This document shows, in pieces, positions 4,987-11,892 of a stretch of DNA of 13,649 bases; position 1 is the stretch's first letter, and each line of letters begins with the position of its first letter. Position numbers and translations under genes: made by a program. The notes under the pieces were generated by a model that saw only the letters and a list, made by a program, of their open reading frames with translations, did not search any database and had not been told where the DNA came from. Source of the DNA: Alphaproteobacteria bacterium (GTDB lineage: Bacteria; Pseudomonadota; Alphaproteobacteria; JABAAW01); the NCBI GenBank assembly GCA_014239005.1, contig JABAAA010000019.1, positions 1 through 13,649 of the forward strand. The letters are read 5' to 3'.

Positions 4987-5613
4987 ATGCCCGCCCCCGC
5001 CACTTCTTCCGAAGAATTTTCCGACGACAAGCAACGGCTGCGCAAGCATCTCTTGAAACAACGAACCCTCGCAGCCCACCGCTATCGCTCGAACGCCGAC
5101 GCTCGACAGCGTCTTCTCACCTTGTTCCGCCTGTTCCTCGCGCGACGAGCAAACGACTCCCCCCTCTCCCCTTGCAGCGGCTACCTTCCCATCCGCGATG
5201 AGATCGACCCACGTCCGCTCATGGAAGAGCTGCGCCTACACCACGAGACGGAACTGCTGCTGCCCGTCGTTGTGGGCGCGGACAAGCCGCTGGTCTTTCG
5301 CGCCTTCGACGGCGACGAGACAAGCCTTGAAGACGGTGCCTTCCAGACGAAGCATCCCCCTGAGCGCGCAGACGAAGACATTCCCGTCTTGATGCTTGTC
5401 CCCCTGCTCGGCTTCGACCGAAGCTGTCGCCGCCTCGGCTACGGCGGTGGCTTTTACGACCGCACGCTCGAAGGACTGGAAACAAGGGGGTTGCAGCCCT
5501 TGACGCTAGGCATCGCCTTCGACGCGCAACGCACAGAAAGCCTTCCTGTCGAGGCGCACGACAAGCCGCTGGACGCGGTGTTGAGCGAAACAACGCTCTA
5601 CCGACGCGCATAG
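4987..5613 (+). CDS. 5-formyltetrahydrofolate cyclo-ligase (YgfA/MTHFS family)
   Basis: The 208-residue product carries the family landmarks: an N-terminal basic helix (DDKQRLRKHLLKQR), the substrate-side motif GYLPIRDEID (residues 65-74), and the nucleotide-binding signature VPLLGFD...CRRLGYGGGFYDR (138-159). The enzyme converts 5-formyltetrahydrofolate to 5,10-methenyltetrahydrofolate with ATP, returning a storage folate to one-carbon metabolism. An in-frame ATG at 4873 would place 38 residues inside the 6S RNA gene and is rejected. The chosen ATG 4987 follows the RNA by about 45 bases. That leader is almost entirely pyrimidine (4940-4984) and has no Shine-Dalgarno sequence. Pairing of this gene with 6S RNA in one transcript is well known in enterobacteria. 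Confidence 0.93.
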   Translation: MPAPATSSEEFSDDKQRLRKHLLKQRTLAAHRYRSNADARQRLLTLFRLFLARRANDSPLSPCSGYLPIRDEIDPRPLMEELRLHHETELLLPVVVGADKPLVFRAFDGDETSLEDGAFQTKHPPERADEDIPVLMLVPLLGFDRSCRRLGYGGGFYDRTLEGLETRGLQPLTLGIAFDAQRTESLPVEAHDKPLDAVLSETTLYRRA

Positions 5614-5621
5614 ATAGAAAC

Positions 5622-6557
5622 ATGCCCTTCGACGAGCCGACAGACAGCGCCGCACCGCGCGGACTGAACATCCTGTTTTTGGGCGACATCGTCGCAGCGT
5701 CGGGGCGAAACGCCGTCATGCGCGCAACACCACTGCTGCGCGAAGCACTCGCGCTCGACCTGCTGTGCGCGAACGCCGAGAACGCAGCGCACGGCTTCGG
5801 ACTGACGCCCTCGATCGCCGAACGTTTGCTGGACGCGGGACTGGACCTTCTGACGACGGGCAACCACGTTTGGGATCAACCCCAGCTGATCGACTACCTG
5901 CACGAACATCCGACGGCGCCAATCCTGCGCCCGCACAACATGCACTCGGATCCTCGCGCACCCATGCCCGGGCGGGGCTACGCCGACCTCGCGCTCAGCG
6001 AGGGCAAGAGCGTGCGCGTCGTCAACATCATCGGACAGGTCTTCATGGAGCCTTGCGCGCATCCGTGGTTCTCGCTCCAAGAGCTTTTGGCAGCCGATGA
6101 GCAGCACGCGTCGGGCTGGGACGCGTTGCTGATCGATTGCCACGCCGAGACGACGGGCGAAAAGCTCGCGCTCGCTCGCCTGTGCGACGGCAAGGCGACC
6201 GCCTTCTTGGGAACACACACGCACATCCCGACCGCCGACGCAGCTATATTTCCGAAAGGGCTCGCCTACCAAACCGACCTCGGCATGTGCGGTTGCTACG
6301 ATTCGGTTCTCGGCTTTGAACACTCGCTGTCCGTCGCGCGATACCTGAAGAAAGCGCCGAAGGTGAAGTTCGAACCCGCCGCGGGCGAGGTCTCCATCTG
6401 CGGCGCCTTCATCCAAACCGACCCCGAAAGCGGACGCGCGCGACGCATCGAACCCTTGCGACTCTCGGCAAGCGAGAACAGCCTGCTTCCCTCAACCTTG
6501 CCGCAGGCGCTCTGTCCTTACAAAAAAGACCTGCAAGAGCTGCTAGAGGCATGCTAG
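5622..6557 (+). CDS. YmdB-family metallophosphoesterase (TIGR00282 type)
   Basis: The 311-residue product matches the YmdB/DR1281 family of dinuclear-metal phosphodiesterases. Metal and catalytic residues are present in order: FLGDIV (Asp22), ANAENAA (Glu53, Asn54), TTGNHVWD (Asn81, His82), DCHAETTGEK (His174) and GTHTHIPTAD (His199, His201). Bacillus YmdB hydrolyses 2',3'-cyclic nucleotides and influences biofilm and motility choices; the role in alphaproteobacteria is not established. The protein is somewhat longer than the usual 260-280 residues because of a 14-residue N-terminal extension before NILFLGD and a C-terminal tail of about 45 residues after the core. It starts 8 bp after the cyclo-ligase gene with only a weak purine stretch (GATAGAAAC), so it is probably co-transcribed and expressed by read-through. 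Confidence 0.92.
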   Translation: MPFDEPTDSAAPRGLNILFLGDIVAASGRNAVMRATPLLREALALDLLCANAENAAHGFGLTPSIAERLLDAGLDLLTTGNHVWDQPQLIDYLHEHPTAPILRPHNMHSDPRAPMPGRGYADLALSEGKSVRVVNIIGQVFMEPCAHPWFSLQELLAADEQHASGWDALLIDCHAETTGEKLALARLCDGKATAFLGTHTHIPTADAAIFPKGLAYQTDLGMCGCYDSVLGFEHSLSVARYLKKAPKVKFEPAAGEVSICGAFIQTDPESGRARRIEPLRLSASENSLLPSTLPQALCPYKKDLQELLEAC

Positions 6558-6566
6558 CCTTGTCCC

Positions 6567-7421
6567 ATGACCAAGCTGTTGTTTCGAGAAGACCCCTACG
6601 CTCGACGCTGCCACGCGCAAGTCGTGCGCTTTGAGTCGCCCTCTGCCGTCGTGCTGGATCGCACCGTGTTCTTTGCACGCTCCGGCGGACAGCAGGGAGA
6701 CCGAGGAACGCTCGTGCGCCAATCCACCAAGGGGGCAGCAGCGGACAAAAAAACGGACAAGAAGACGGGCAAGGACGAGCTCGCGTCCTTTGCCGTCACC
6801 GATTGCCTTTACGCGCCTGATCGCAACATCCTCCATGTGTTGGAAGCTCCCCCTGACGATGCCTTGACGGAGGGCGAGACGCTGGAAGGCAACCTCGACT
6901 GGCAACGACGTTACGCCATGATGCGTCTGCATACCGCTTTACATCTGTTATGCTCGCTCGTGCCGCACGGAGTTAGCGGCGGCAACATCGCACCCGAAAA
7001 AGCAAGGCTGGATTTCGACTGCAGCGTTGATGCCAACGGAAACCCCGACGGAAATCCTTTGGACAAACAAGCGTTGCAACAAGAACTCGACCGACTCGTT
7101 AGGGACGACCGTCCTGTGAGCGAGCGCTGGATCGACGAGCAAGAGCTGACGAACAATCCGCAGCTGGTGCGCACGCTCGCCGTCCAACCCCCGAAGGGCG
7201 AGGGGCGCGTGCGACTGGTTTCGATCGAAGATTGCGACTTGCAACCCTGCGGCGGCACGCATGTGCGCAGCACCGCCGAGGTTGGAGACATTTTGGTCGG
7301 TAAAATCGAAAACAAGGGCAAACACAACCGCCGTATCACGCTACGTCTCGCGGACAGTCTCGCGGACAGCCTCGCGGACAGCGGTGAAATACCAACGACT
7401 TCAACCACAGCAGCAACATAG
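6567..7421 (+). CDS. AlaX-type alanyl-tRNA editing protein
   Basis: The 284-residue product resembles the second-domain editing module of alanyl-tRNA synthetase as a free-standing protein. Residues 31-47 (DRTVFFARSGGQQGDRG) match the N-terminal part. The zinc site is complete: HTALH (His122, His126) and CGGTH (Cys228, His232). Known members hydrolyse Ser-tRNA(Ala) or Gly-tRNA(Ala), in trans to the synthetase. Two segments are unusual: a lysine-rich insert at about 55-70 (AADKKTDKKTGK) and a C-terminal repeat LADSLADSLADS encoded by a 12-bp tandem array, followed by a Thr/Ser-rich tail. It begins 9 bp after the phosphodiesterase gene with no well-placed Shine-Dalgarno, and lies 11 bp before the lyase gene, consistent with one operon. 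The full synthetase gene is not in the window. Confidence 0.9.
   Translation: MTKLLFREDPYARRCHAQVVRFESPSAVVLDRTVFFARSGGQQGDRGTLVRQSTKGAAADKKTDKKTGKDELASFAVTDCLYAPDRNILHVLEAPPDDALTEGETLEGNLDWQRRYAMMRLHTALHLLCSLVPHGVSGGNIAPEKARLDFDCSVDANGNPDGNPLDKQALQQELDRLVRDDRPVSERWIDEQELTNNPQLVRTLAVQPPKGEGRVRLVSIEDCDLQPCGGTHVRSTAEVGDILVGKIENKGKHNRRITLRLADSLADSLADSGEIPTTSTTAAT
7346..7381 (+). repeat. 12-bp tandem repeat, three copies, in the AlaX C-terminus
   Basis: Unit TCTCGCGGACAG occurs three times, with one base change at the first position of the third copy. It is in frame and encodes repeated LADS. Copy-number changes would keep the reading frame. Confidence 0.93.
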
Positions 7422-7432
7422 GATACCTTGCG

Positions 7433-8683
7433 ATGCCTTCTTCTTCTTACTACTCCCCTTCCTTGACCTCGAAATCCTCACCTGACCAGGCGTCTTGGGG
7501 GCTTGCGACGAAGCTTGCCGAGCTCGGACGCGATCCTTGGGGGCACGCGGGCTATGTCAACATGCCGACCTATCGCGGCTCGACGATCCTTTTTCCCGAC
7601 TTGGCGACCTTGGACGGCAGGAAGCCCGCGCCGCTGCGCTACGGACTGCACAGTTCTCCTTTGCACGAAGCCATGAAACAGACGCTCTGCGAGCTGGAGG
7701 GAGGAGCTGGGTGCATCCTCGTTTCGTCAGGGTTGGAAGCCGTCACCCTGCCCCTTCTTGCCCTGCTGCAGCAGGGAGATCGCCTGCTCGTCACCGACGG
7801 CGCATACGATCCGACGCTCGATTTCGCCGAACACTTCCTGCCCAGGCTCGGTATCCAAACACAGCGCTACGATCCGACCGACACCGCCGCCTTGCAAAAA
7901 ATCCTTGAGACGCACAGCGACTGCAAAGCCATCCTGATCGAATCACCTTCATCGCAAACTTTCGAACTGACCGACATTCCTGCCGTCGTCGCGCTTGCCA
8001 AGAAGCACGATGTGACGACGATCGCCGACAACTCCTGGGGCGCGGGCATCGCCATCCGACCGCTGGAGATGGGGGTGGATATCGTCGTGCAATCTGGCAC
8101 GAAGTACGTGTGCGGACATTCGGACACCCTTATGGGCTTTTGCGTCGCCAACGACGAAAAGATCCTGCGCCAGCTCGGACAAGCGCGTGCCTTCATCGGC
8201 ATCTACAACGCACCCGACGAGATCGCGCTCTGTCTCAGAGGGGTGCGCTCGCTGCCCGTGCGCTACGAGGCGCATCGCACAGCCGCCTTGCGCGTTTGCG
8301 ACTTTTTACAAGAACAGCGCGAAGTATCCGAGATTCTCCACCCCGCACTCGCCTCGCACCCGCAGCGTGCCTTGTGGCAGCGCGATTATGCGAGCTCTTG
8401 CGGATTGTTCTCCTTTATGATGGAGAAGAAGGGGGAAGGCAAAGAAGCGCGAGAGATTTTAGCGCGCTTCACCGACGAGTTGCGACTGTTCGGCATGGGC
8501 TACAGCTGGGGCGGTTTCAAGAGCCTGATCTTGCCTGCCGAAGAGCAAGGGCTGGGCAGGAAGTTGCTGCCCGATGTTCCGAACGACCGTTGGCTTTTGC
8601 GCGTGCATGTCGGGCTGGAGGACACGGCGGACCTTGTCCAAGACCTCGACGATGCCTTCCGACGCTACCGATCCGCCGCCTAG
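7433..8683 (+). CDS. metC: Cystathionine beta-lyase / Cys-Met metabolism PLP enzyme
   Basis: The 416-residue product is a full-length fold-type I PLP enzyme of the Cys/Met family. Visible landmarks are YRGSTILFP, the partner-subunit tyrosine motif YGLHSSP (Tyr70), SSGLEAVTLPLLALL (cofactor phosphate loop), TDGAYDPT (Tyr125, ring stacking), IADNSWGAG (Asp199) and SGTKYVCGHSD with Schiff-base Lys224. The pattern fits MetC, which cleaves cystathionine to homocysteine, ammonia and pyruvate in methionine synthesis. Closely related C-S lyases cannot be excluded from sequence alone. The N-terminal 17 residues are low-complexity Ser/Tyr. AGGA at 7420-7423 is a plausible ribosome-binding site for ATG 7433. 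The last 32 bases overlap the start of hisI in another frame. Confidence 0.9.
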   Translation: MPSSSYYSPSLTSKSSPDQASWGLATKLAELGRDPWGHAGYVNMPTYRGSTILFPDLATLDGRKPAPLRYGLHSSPLHEAMKQTLCELEGGAGCILVSSGLEAVTLPLLALLQQGDRLLVTDGAYDPTLDFAEHFLPRLGIQTQRYDPTDTAALQKILETHSDCKAILIESPSSQTFELTDIPAVVALAKKHDVTTIADNSWGAGIAIRPLEMGVDIVVQSGTKYVCGHSDTLMGFCVANDEKILRQLGQARAFIGIYNAPDEIALCLRGVRSLPVRYEAHRTAALRVCDFLQEQREVSEILHPALASHPQRALWQRDYASSCGLFSFMMEKKGEGKEAREILARFTDELRLFGMGYSWGGFKSLILPAEEQGLGRKLLPDVPNDRWLLRVHVGLEDTADLVQDLDDAFRRYRSAA

Positions 8684-9074
8684 TAACGCTTCGCCCCGCC
8701 TGTGGGCGTCCTTGCGGTTCGACGCGCGCGGGCTTGTTCCTGCGATCGCCTTTTGCCACAAAAGGAAATGCGTCCTGATGCAGGCGTGGATGAACCGCGA
8801 GGCGATCGAGCGCACGCTGGCAACCCGAAAGATCACCTACTATTCGCGTTCGCGACAACAGCTTTGGCGCAAGGGGGAGACCTCGGGCAACGAGCAGCGA
8901 CTGGTCGAGATGCGCCTCGATTGCGACGGAGACTGCCTGCTGCTGTTCGTCGAGCAACGCGGGGTTGCCTGTCATACGGGAAAATCTTCTTGCTTCTATC
9001 GAAGGGTCGAGGCGGGCAACAATCCTGAAGACCCCACCGAGCTTGCGGAGGCGACGCTCGTGGAGGTGTTGTGA
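8652..9074 (+). CDS. hisI: Phosphoribosyl-AMP cyclohydrolase
   Basis: The 140-residue product is the single-domain HisI, without the HisE pyrophosphohydrolase part. It opens the adenine ring of phosphoribosyl-AMP, the third step of histidine synthesis. Motifs are complete: LMQAWMNREA, YYSRSRQQLWRKGETSGN, the magnesium site DCDGD (Asp90, Asp92, Asp94) and the zinc cysteines Cys91, Cys107 and Cys114 (ACHTGKSSCFYR). ATG 8652 lies within metC and gives a 20-residue lead-in that is poorly conserved. TTG 8712, just before RFDARGLVPAIA, is a possible alternative that would avoid the overlap. The stop codon overlaps the modA GTG start. No other histidine genes are present, so the gene is detached from its pathway and lodged between methionine and molybdate genes. 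Confidence 0.93.
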   Translation: MPSDATDPPPSNASPRLWASLRFDARGLVPAIAFCHKRKCVLMQAWMNREAIERTLATRKITYYSRSRQQLWRKGETSGNEQRLVEMRLDCDGDCLLLFVEQRGVACHTGKSSCFYRRVEAGNNPEDPTELAEATLVEVL

Positions 9075-9961
9075 CCTTTTTGCGTCGCTTTCTTGCAGGC
9101 TTTTGTCTCCGAGCTTGTCGCAGTCTCCTTGTCTTCTTCCTTGTCCGCTTCCTTGTCATCTTGCTTGTCCTGTTGTGGACGAGCTTGCCCTTGCGTGCAC
9201 TCGACGCACCGAGCGCATCGAAGAAAGGAGTAAAGGAAGGAACAATTGTTTTTTTGGCGGCAAGCTTGCAACCCGTGCTGCTCGACATCGAGAAACGACA
9301 CGGGCTTTCGCTGAAGCTGGTACCTGCCTCCAGCGGACTGCTCGCGCGACAGATCGCCGCGGGCGCGCCTGCCGACCTCTACCTCACCGCCGACACGAAA
9401 TGGACAACGTGGCTCCGCCGCCGCCATGTTCGTCTGCTTGCCTCCAAAACCTTTCTTTCCAACAGGCTCGCGCTCGTCGAGCCGCGGGCGGTTTCGACGG
9501 CAAGCCACGAGGAAAAAATCTTGAGCGCAGCCGAGACACGCGCGCGCCTTGTTTCCGCAACACGCATCGCCATCGGCGACCCCAGCCATGTTCCCGTCGG
9601 GCTGTATGCACAACAGGTTTTGGTTTCGCTTTCGCTCGACAAACCCGCGTTCCTTGCCAAGCTCGTTCCCCTCGTCAACACGCGCGCGACCGTGTTGCAT
9701 GTCGAGCGGGGTGAAGTGCCGCTGGGCATCGTCTATCGTAGCGACGCGCTTTGGGCGAAACGAGCCCAATCCCAATTGCGCGCCGAGTGCACCTCGAAGT
9801 GTGCGAAGATGCGCATCGTGGGCTACCTGCCCTCCGACCTTCACGCTCCGATCGCCTACGACATGCTTCTTTTGAGCGAGAAGGGACGCGGGCTCTATGC
9901 GTTTCTATCCGACGCGGCTGCGCGCGAAGATTTTTTCCGTTTCGGCTTCGCGCCCCTGTGA
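9071..9961 (+). CDS. modA: Molybdate ABC transporter, periplasmic binding protein
   Basis: The 296-residue product starts with a long signal peptide whose core (LLVFFLVRFLVILLVLLW) is built on a 12-bp DNA repeat; cleavage is likely near residue 44-46. The mature part is ModA: FLAASLQPVL (oxyanion-binding Ala63-Ser65), VPASSGLLARQIAAGAPADLYLTAD (Ser88), IGDPSHVPVGLYAQQ (around residues 169-182) and RGEVPLGIVYRSDA (Asp225). It binds molybdate or tungstate in the periplasm and delivers it to ModB. Two cysteines (240 and 244) near the C-terminal lobe are additional to the core family. GTG 9071 overlaps the hisI stop in GTGA and has GGAGG at 9062-9066, so translation is likely coupled to hisI. A start further inside the hydrophobic stretch is possible but less well supported. 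Confidence 0.93.
   Translation: MTFLRRFLAGFCLRACRSLLVFFLVRFLVILLVLLWTSLPLRALDAPSASKKGVKEGTIVFLAASLQPVLLDIEKRHGLSLKLVPASSGLLARQIAAGAPADLYLTADTKWTTWLRRRHVRLLASKTFLSNRLALVEPRAVSTASHEEKILSAAETRARLVSATRIAIGDPSHVPVGLYAQQVLVSLSLDKPAFLAKLVPLVNTRATVLHVERGEVPLGIVYRSDALWAKRAQSQLRAECTSKCAKMRIVGYLPSDLHAPIAYDMLLLSEKGRGLYAFLSDAAAREDFFRFGFAPL
9126..9173 (+). repeat. 12-bp imperfect tandem repeat, four copies, in the ModA signal peptide
   Basis: Units beginning TCCTTGTC repeat every 12 bp at 9126, 9138 and 9150, with a fourth diverged copy (TGCTTGTC) at 9162. They encode a four-residue hydrophobic period (LV plus two variable residues) and so lengthen the signal-peptide core without breaking frame. Confidence 0.85.
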
Positions 9962-10635
9962 CGCTGTTGAATCCCTACGAGTGGCAAGTTTTGCGGTTGA
10001 GCCTTTGGGTTGCTACCTTTGCCTGCCTCGTCTTTCTACCGCTGGCGTGCCTTTGGGTAGCGCTGTACGATCGCTGTCGCTTTTGGGGACGCGGCGCGCT
10101 AGACCTTCTGTTCCACCTACCGCTAGTGTTGCCGCCCGTGGTGATAGGGTATCTGTTGCTTTTCGCGCTCGGCAAGCAAGGAATTCTAGGCGCGATCCTC
10201 TATCGCTGCTGTGACATCGCCTTCGCCTTCACTTGGAAGGCTGCGGCACTTGCCTCCGGCGTCATGGCATTTCCTCTGATGATCCGCGCCTTGCGCGCCT
10301 CGCTGGAGAGCATCGATCGCAAGCTGGAGCCCGCCGCGCGCACGCTGGGCGCTTCGCGTCTGCAAGCGTTTTTTTCGATCACCTTCGTGCAAATTCTACC
10401 CGGATTCTCGACGGCACTGCTGCTGGGCTTCGTGCGCGCCTTCGGTGAGTTCGGCGCGACCATCACCTTTGCCGGCAGTATTCCCGGCGCGACGCGTACC
10501 TTGCCGCTCGCCATCTACAACGCGACTCTGATCCCCGGCGCGGAACATGAGGCTGCTCGTCTTTCGCTGATCGCCTGCGTTGCTGCCGTCGCTGCCATTC
10601 TCGCCTCCCAAATGCTCACCAGAACGAAGGGCTGA
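9958..10635 (+). CDS. modB: Molybdate ABC transporter, permease
   Basis: The 225-residue product is the usual ModB length, with about five hydrophobic membrane segments (for example 11-36, 50-71, 94-113, 150-170 and 201-219). It carries the cytoplasmic EAA loop that contacts ModC (EPAARTLGASRLQAFFSITF, about 124-143) and the ModB-typical FGEFGATITFAGSIPG and TRTLPLAIY. Two subunits form the channel through the inner membrane. The start GTG 9958 overlaps the modA stop in GTGA; an in-frame ATG at 9751 would lie deep inside modA and adds residues with no family resemblance, so it is rejected. The frame ends 11 bp before modC. Confidence 0.95.
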   Translation: MTLLNPYEWQVLRLSLWVATFACLVFLPLACLWVALYDRCRFWGRGALDLLFHLPLVLPPVVIGYLLLFALGKQGILGAILYRCCDIAFAFTWKAAALASGVMAFPLMIRALRASLESIDRKLEPAARTLGASRLQAFFSITFVQILPGFSTALLLGFVRAFGEFGATITFAGSIPGATRTLPLAIYNATLIPGAEHEAARLSLIACVAAVAAILASQMLTRTKG

Positions 10636-10646
10636 CGACACCTGCC

Positions 10647-11819
10647 ATGCTAACCTTCGACCTGACGCGCAACCTGCCGCAGCATCGTTTGCGTTTTTGT
10701 GCGCGCTTGCCGAACGAGCCCACAACGAGTGTTCTGTGCGGCGCGAACGGCAGCGGCAAGAGTTTGTTGCTGTCGATGCTCGCCGGCGTCGAGCAACCCG
10801 ACCGCGGCGAGATCGCCTTCGACGGTCGGCTGTTCTTCGACGCACGACGCAACTTGCCTCCTGAACGCAGGCGTATCGGCTACGCCTTTCAAGAAGCGCG
10901 TCTTTTTTCCCACATGTCGGTTGCGAAAAACCTCGACTACGCGCGGCGCATGCGAAAAGCTTCGCCGCGCGACAACAAAGAGCGCGACGCCGTCATCGAC
11001 GCCTTCGCCCTCGCGCCTCTGCTCGCGCGCTCGCCCTCGCGCCTTTCGGGTGGCGAGCAGCAGCGTGTCGCGTTGGCGCGCACTTTGCTTTCCGATCCGC
11101 TGCTGCTGCTACTGGACGAACCCCTTTCGTCGCTGGATCGTCGGCACCGCAGGAAGGTGCTGGAATTTCTTCACGCTTGGCTGAGGGAAAAGAATCTCCC
11201 TTGCCTCTATGTGAGCCACGAGATCGAAGAGGTCGCCTGTCTGGCGACGCACGCGCTCGTGGTGGCGCTCGTGACGGCGACAGAGCGCGACGACGACGAC
11301 GAGAATAGGCTCGATGGGATCGACAGGCTCGACAGGATCGATAGCCTCGCACGCTCCGAGATCGCTTCCTCTTCTCCCATCGAGATCGCAACGACCGCCC
11401 TTGAGACGAGCCGACAGACGGGCGCAAGCCCAACAGCCGTCGTGCCTGTCGTCGTGCAAGAACAACGCGCCTTGGACGGCTTGTGGAGGGTCGCCTTTGT
11501 GGACAACCCCGATATAAGTTTTCACCTCTCGACGCACAAGGGTGCGCCGCCGACCTTGTTGGACGCGCACGCAGGCACGACGCACGCGCGCATTCGTGCC
11601 GAAGACATCCTGCTTACCGAACACGACGACAGGCACGGGCTAGTGGTCGAGCTTCTTGCGTTCGCAGAAGCGCACGACGGATCGCACACGGCTCAAATTA
11701 TCTGTGCAAACCAACGCCTGCTCATGCACCTCTCGCCGACACAGGCGCAGAGCCTCCGACAAGCGAGAACAAAAAACTGCCGCGTGCGAATCAGAAAAGC
11801 ACAAGGCGGCATCCTTTAG
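10647..11819 (+). CDS. modC: Molybdate ABC transporter, ATP-binding protein with a repeat-expanded linker
   Basis: The 390-residue product has an ABC ATPase domain with Walker A GANGSGKS (32-39), Q-loop YAFQEARLF, signature LSGGEQQR (133-140), Walker B LLLLLDE (152-158) and switch His191. The C-terminal part (about 265-390) carries the Mop/TOBE-like element RIRAEDILLTE typical of ModC, which binds oxyanion and feeds back on transport. Between the two, residues 212-260 form an unusual acidic linker (DDDDE, then RLDGIDRLDRID) encoded by GAC triplets and a 9-bp repeat; the protein is about 30-40 residues longer than usual. ModC powers import through ModB. The ATG has no Shine-Dalgarno; coupling to modB is likely given the 11-bp gap. 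Confidence 0.94.
   Translation: MLTFDLTRNLPQHRLRFCARLPNEPTTSVLCGANGSGKSLLLSMLAGVEQPDRGEIAFDGRLFFDARRNLPPERRRIGYAFQEARLFSHMSVAKNLDYARRMRKASPRDNKERDAVIDAFALAPLLARSPSRLSGGEQQRVALARTLLSDPLLLLLDEPLSSLDRRHRRKVLEFLHAWLREKNLPCLYVSHEIEEVACLATHALVVALVTATERDDDDENRLDGIDRLDRIDSLARSEIASSSPIEIATTALETSRQTGASPTAVVPVVVQEQRALDGLWRVAFVDNPDISFHLSTHKGAPPTLLDAHAGTTHARIRAEDILLTEHDDRHGLVVELLAFAEAHDGSHTAQIICANQRLLMHLSPTQAQSLRQARTKNCRVRIRKAQGGIL
11307..11351 (+). repeat. 9-bp imperfect tandem repeat, five copies, in the ModC linker
   Basis: Units alternate between AGGCTCGA(T/C)-like and (A/G)GGATCGA(C/T)-like forms every 9 bp, preceded by a GAC triplet run (11289-11300). The array is in frame and encodes alternating RLD/GID triplets in the linker between the ATPase and Mop domains. 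Confidence 0.8.
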
Positions 11820-11821
11820 CG

Positions 11822-11830
11822 TGCTACAAT
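11822..11830 (+). promoter_or_regulatory. Possible extended -10 promoter for lepB
   Basis: TGCTACAAT is an extended -10 (TG, one base, TACAAT) a few bases after the modC stop, in the only sizeable gap of the right-hand cluster. No good -35 is visible, which extended -10 promoters tolerate. It would give a leader of about 55 bases that is mostly pyrimidine. Confidence 0.5.
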
Positions 11831-11892
11831 GCAGGTGTCCCGCGCTGATTCTTTCTTCTTCATTCGTCCTTCTTCCTCCGATTCTTTTTTCA

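Noticed and set aside
9751..9957. Longer modB beginning at ATG 9751
   Set aside because: The added residues lie wholly inside modA and do not resemble ModB, whereas GTG 9958 gives the normal length and a GTGA junction.
11656..11892. Longer lepB beginning at 11656
   Set aside because: It would overlap modC heavily and add a basic, Cys/Ser-rich stretch before the normal N-terminal membrane segment.
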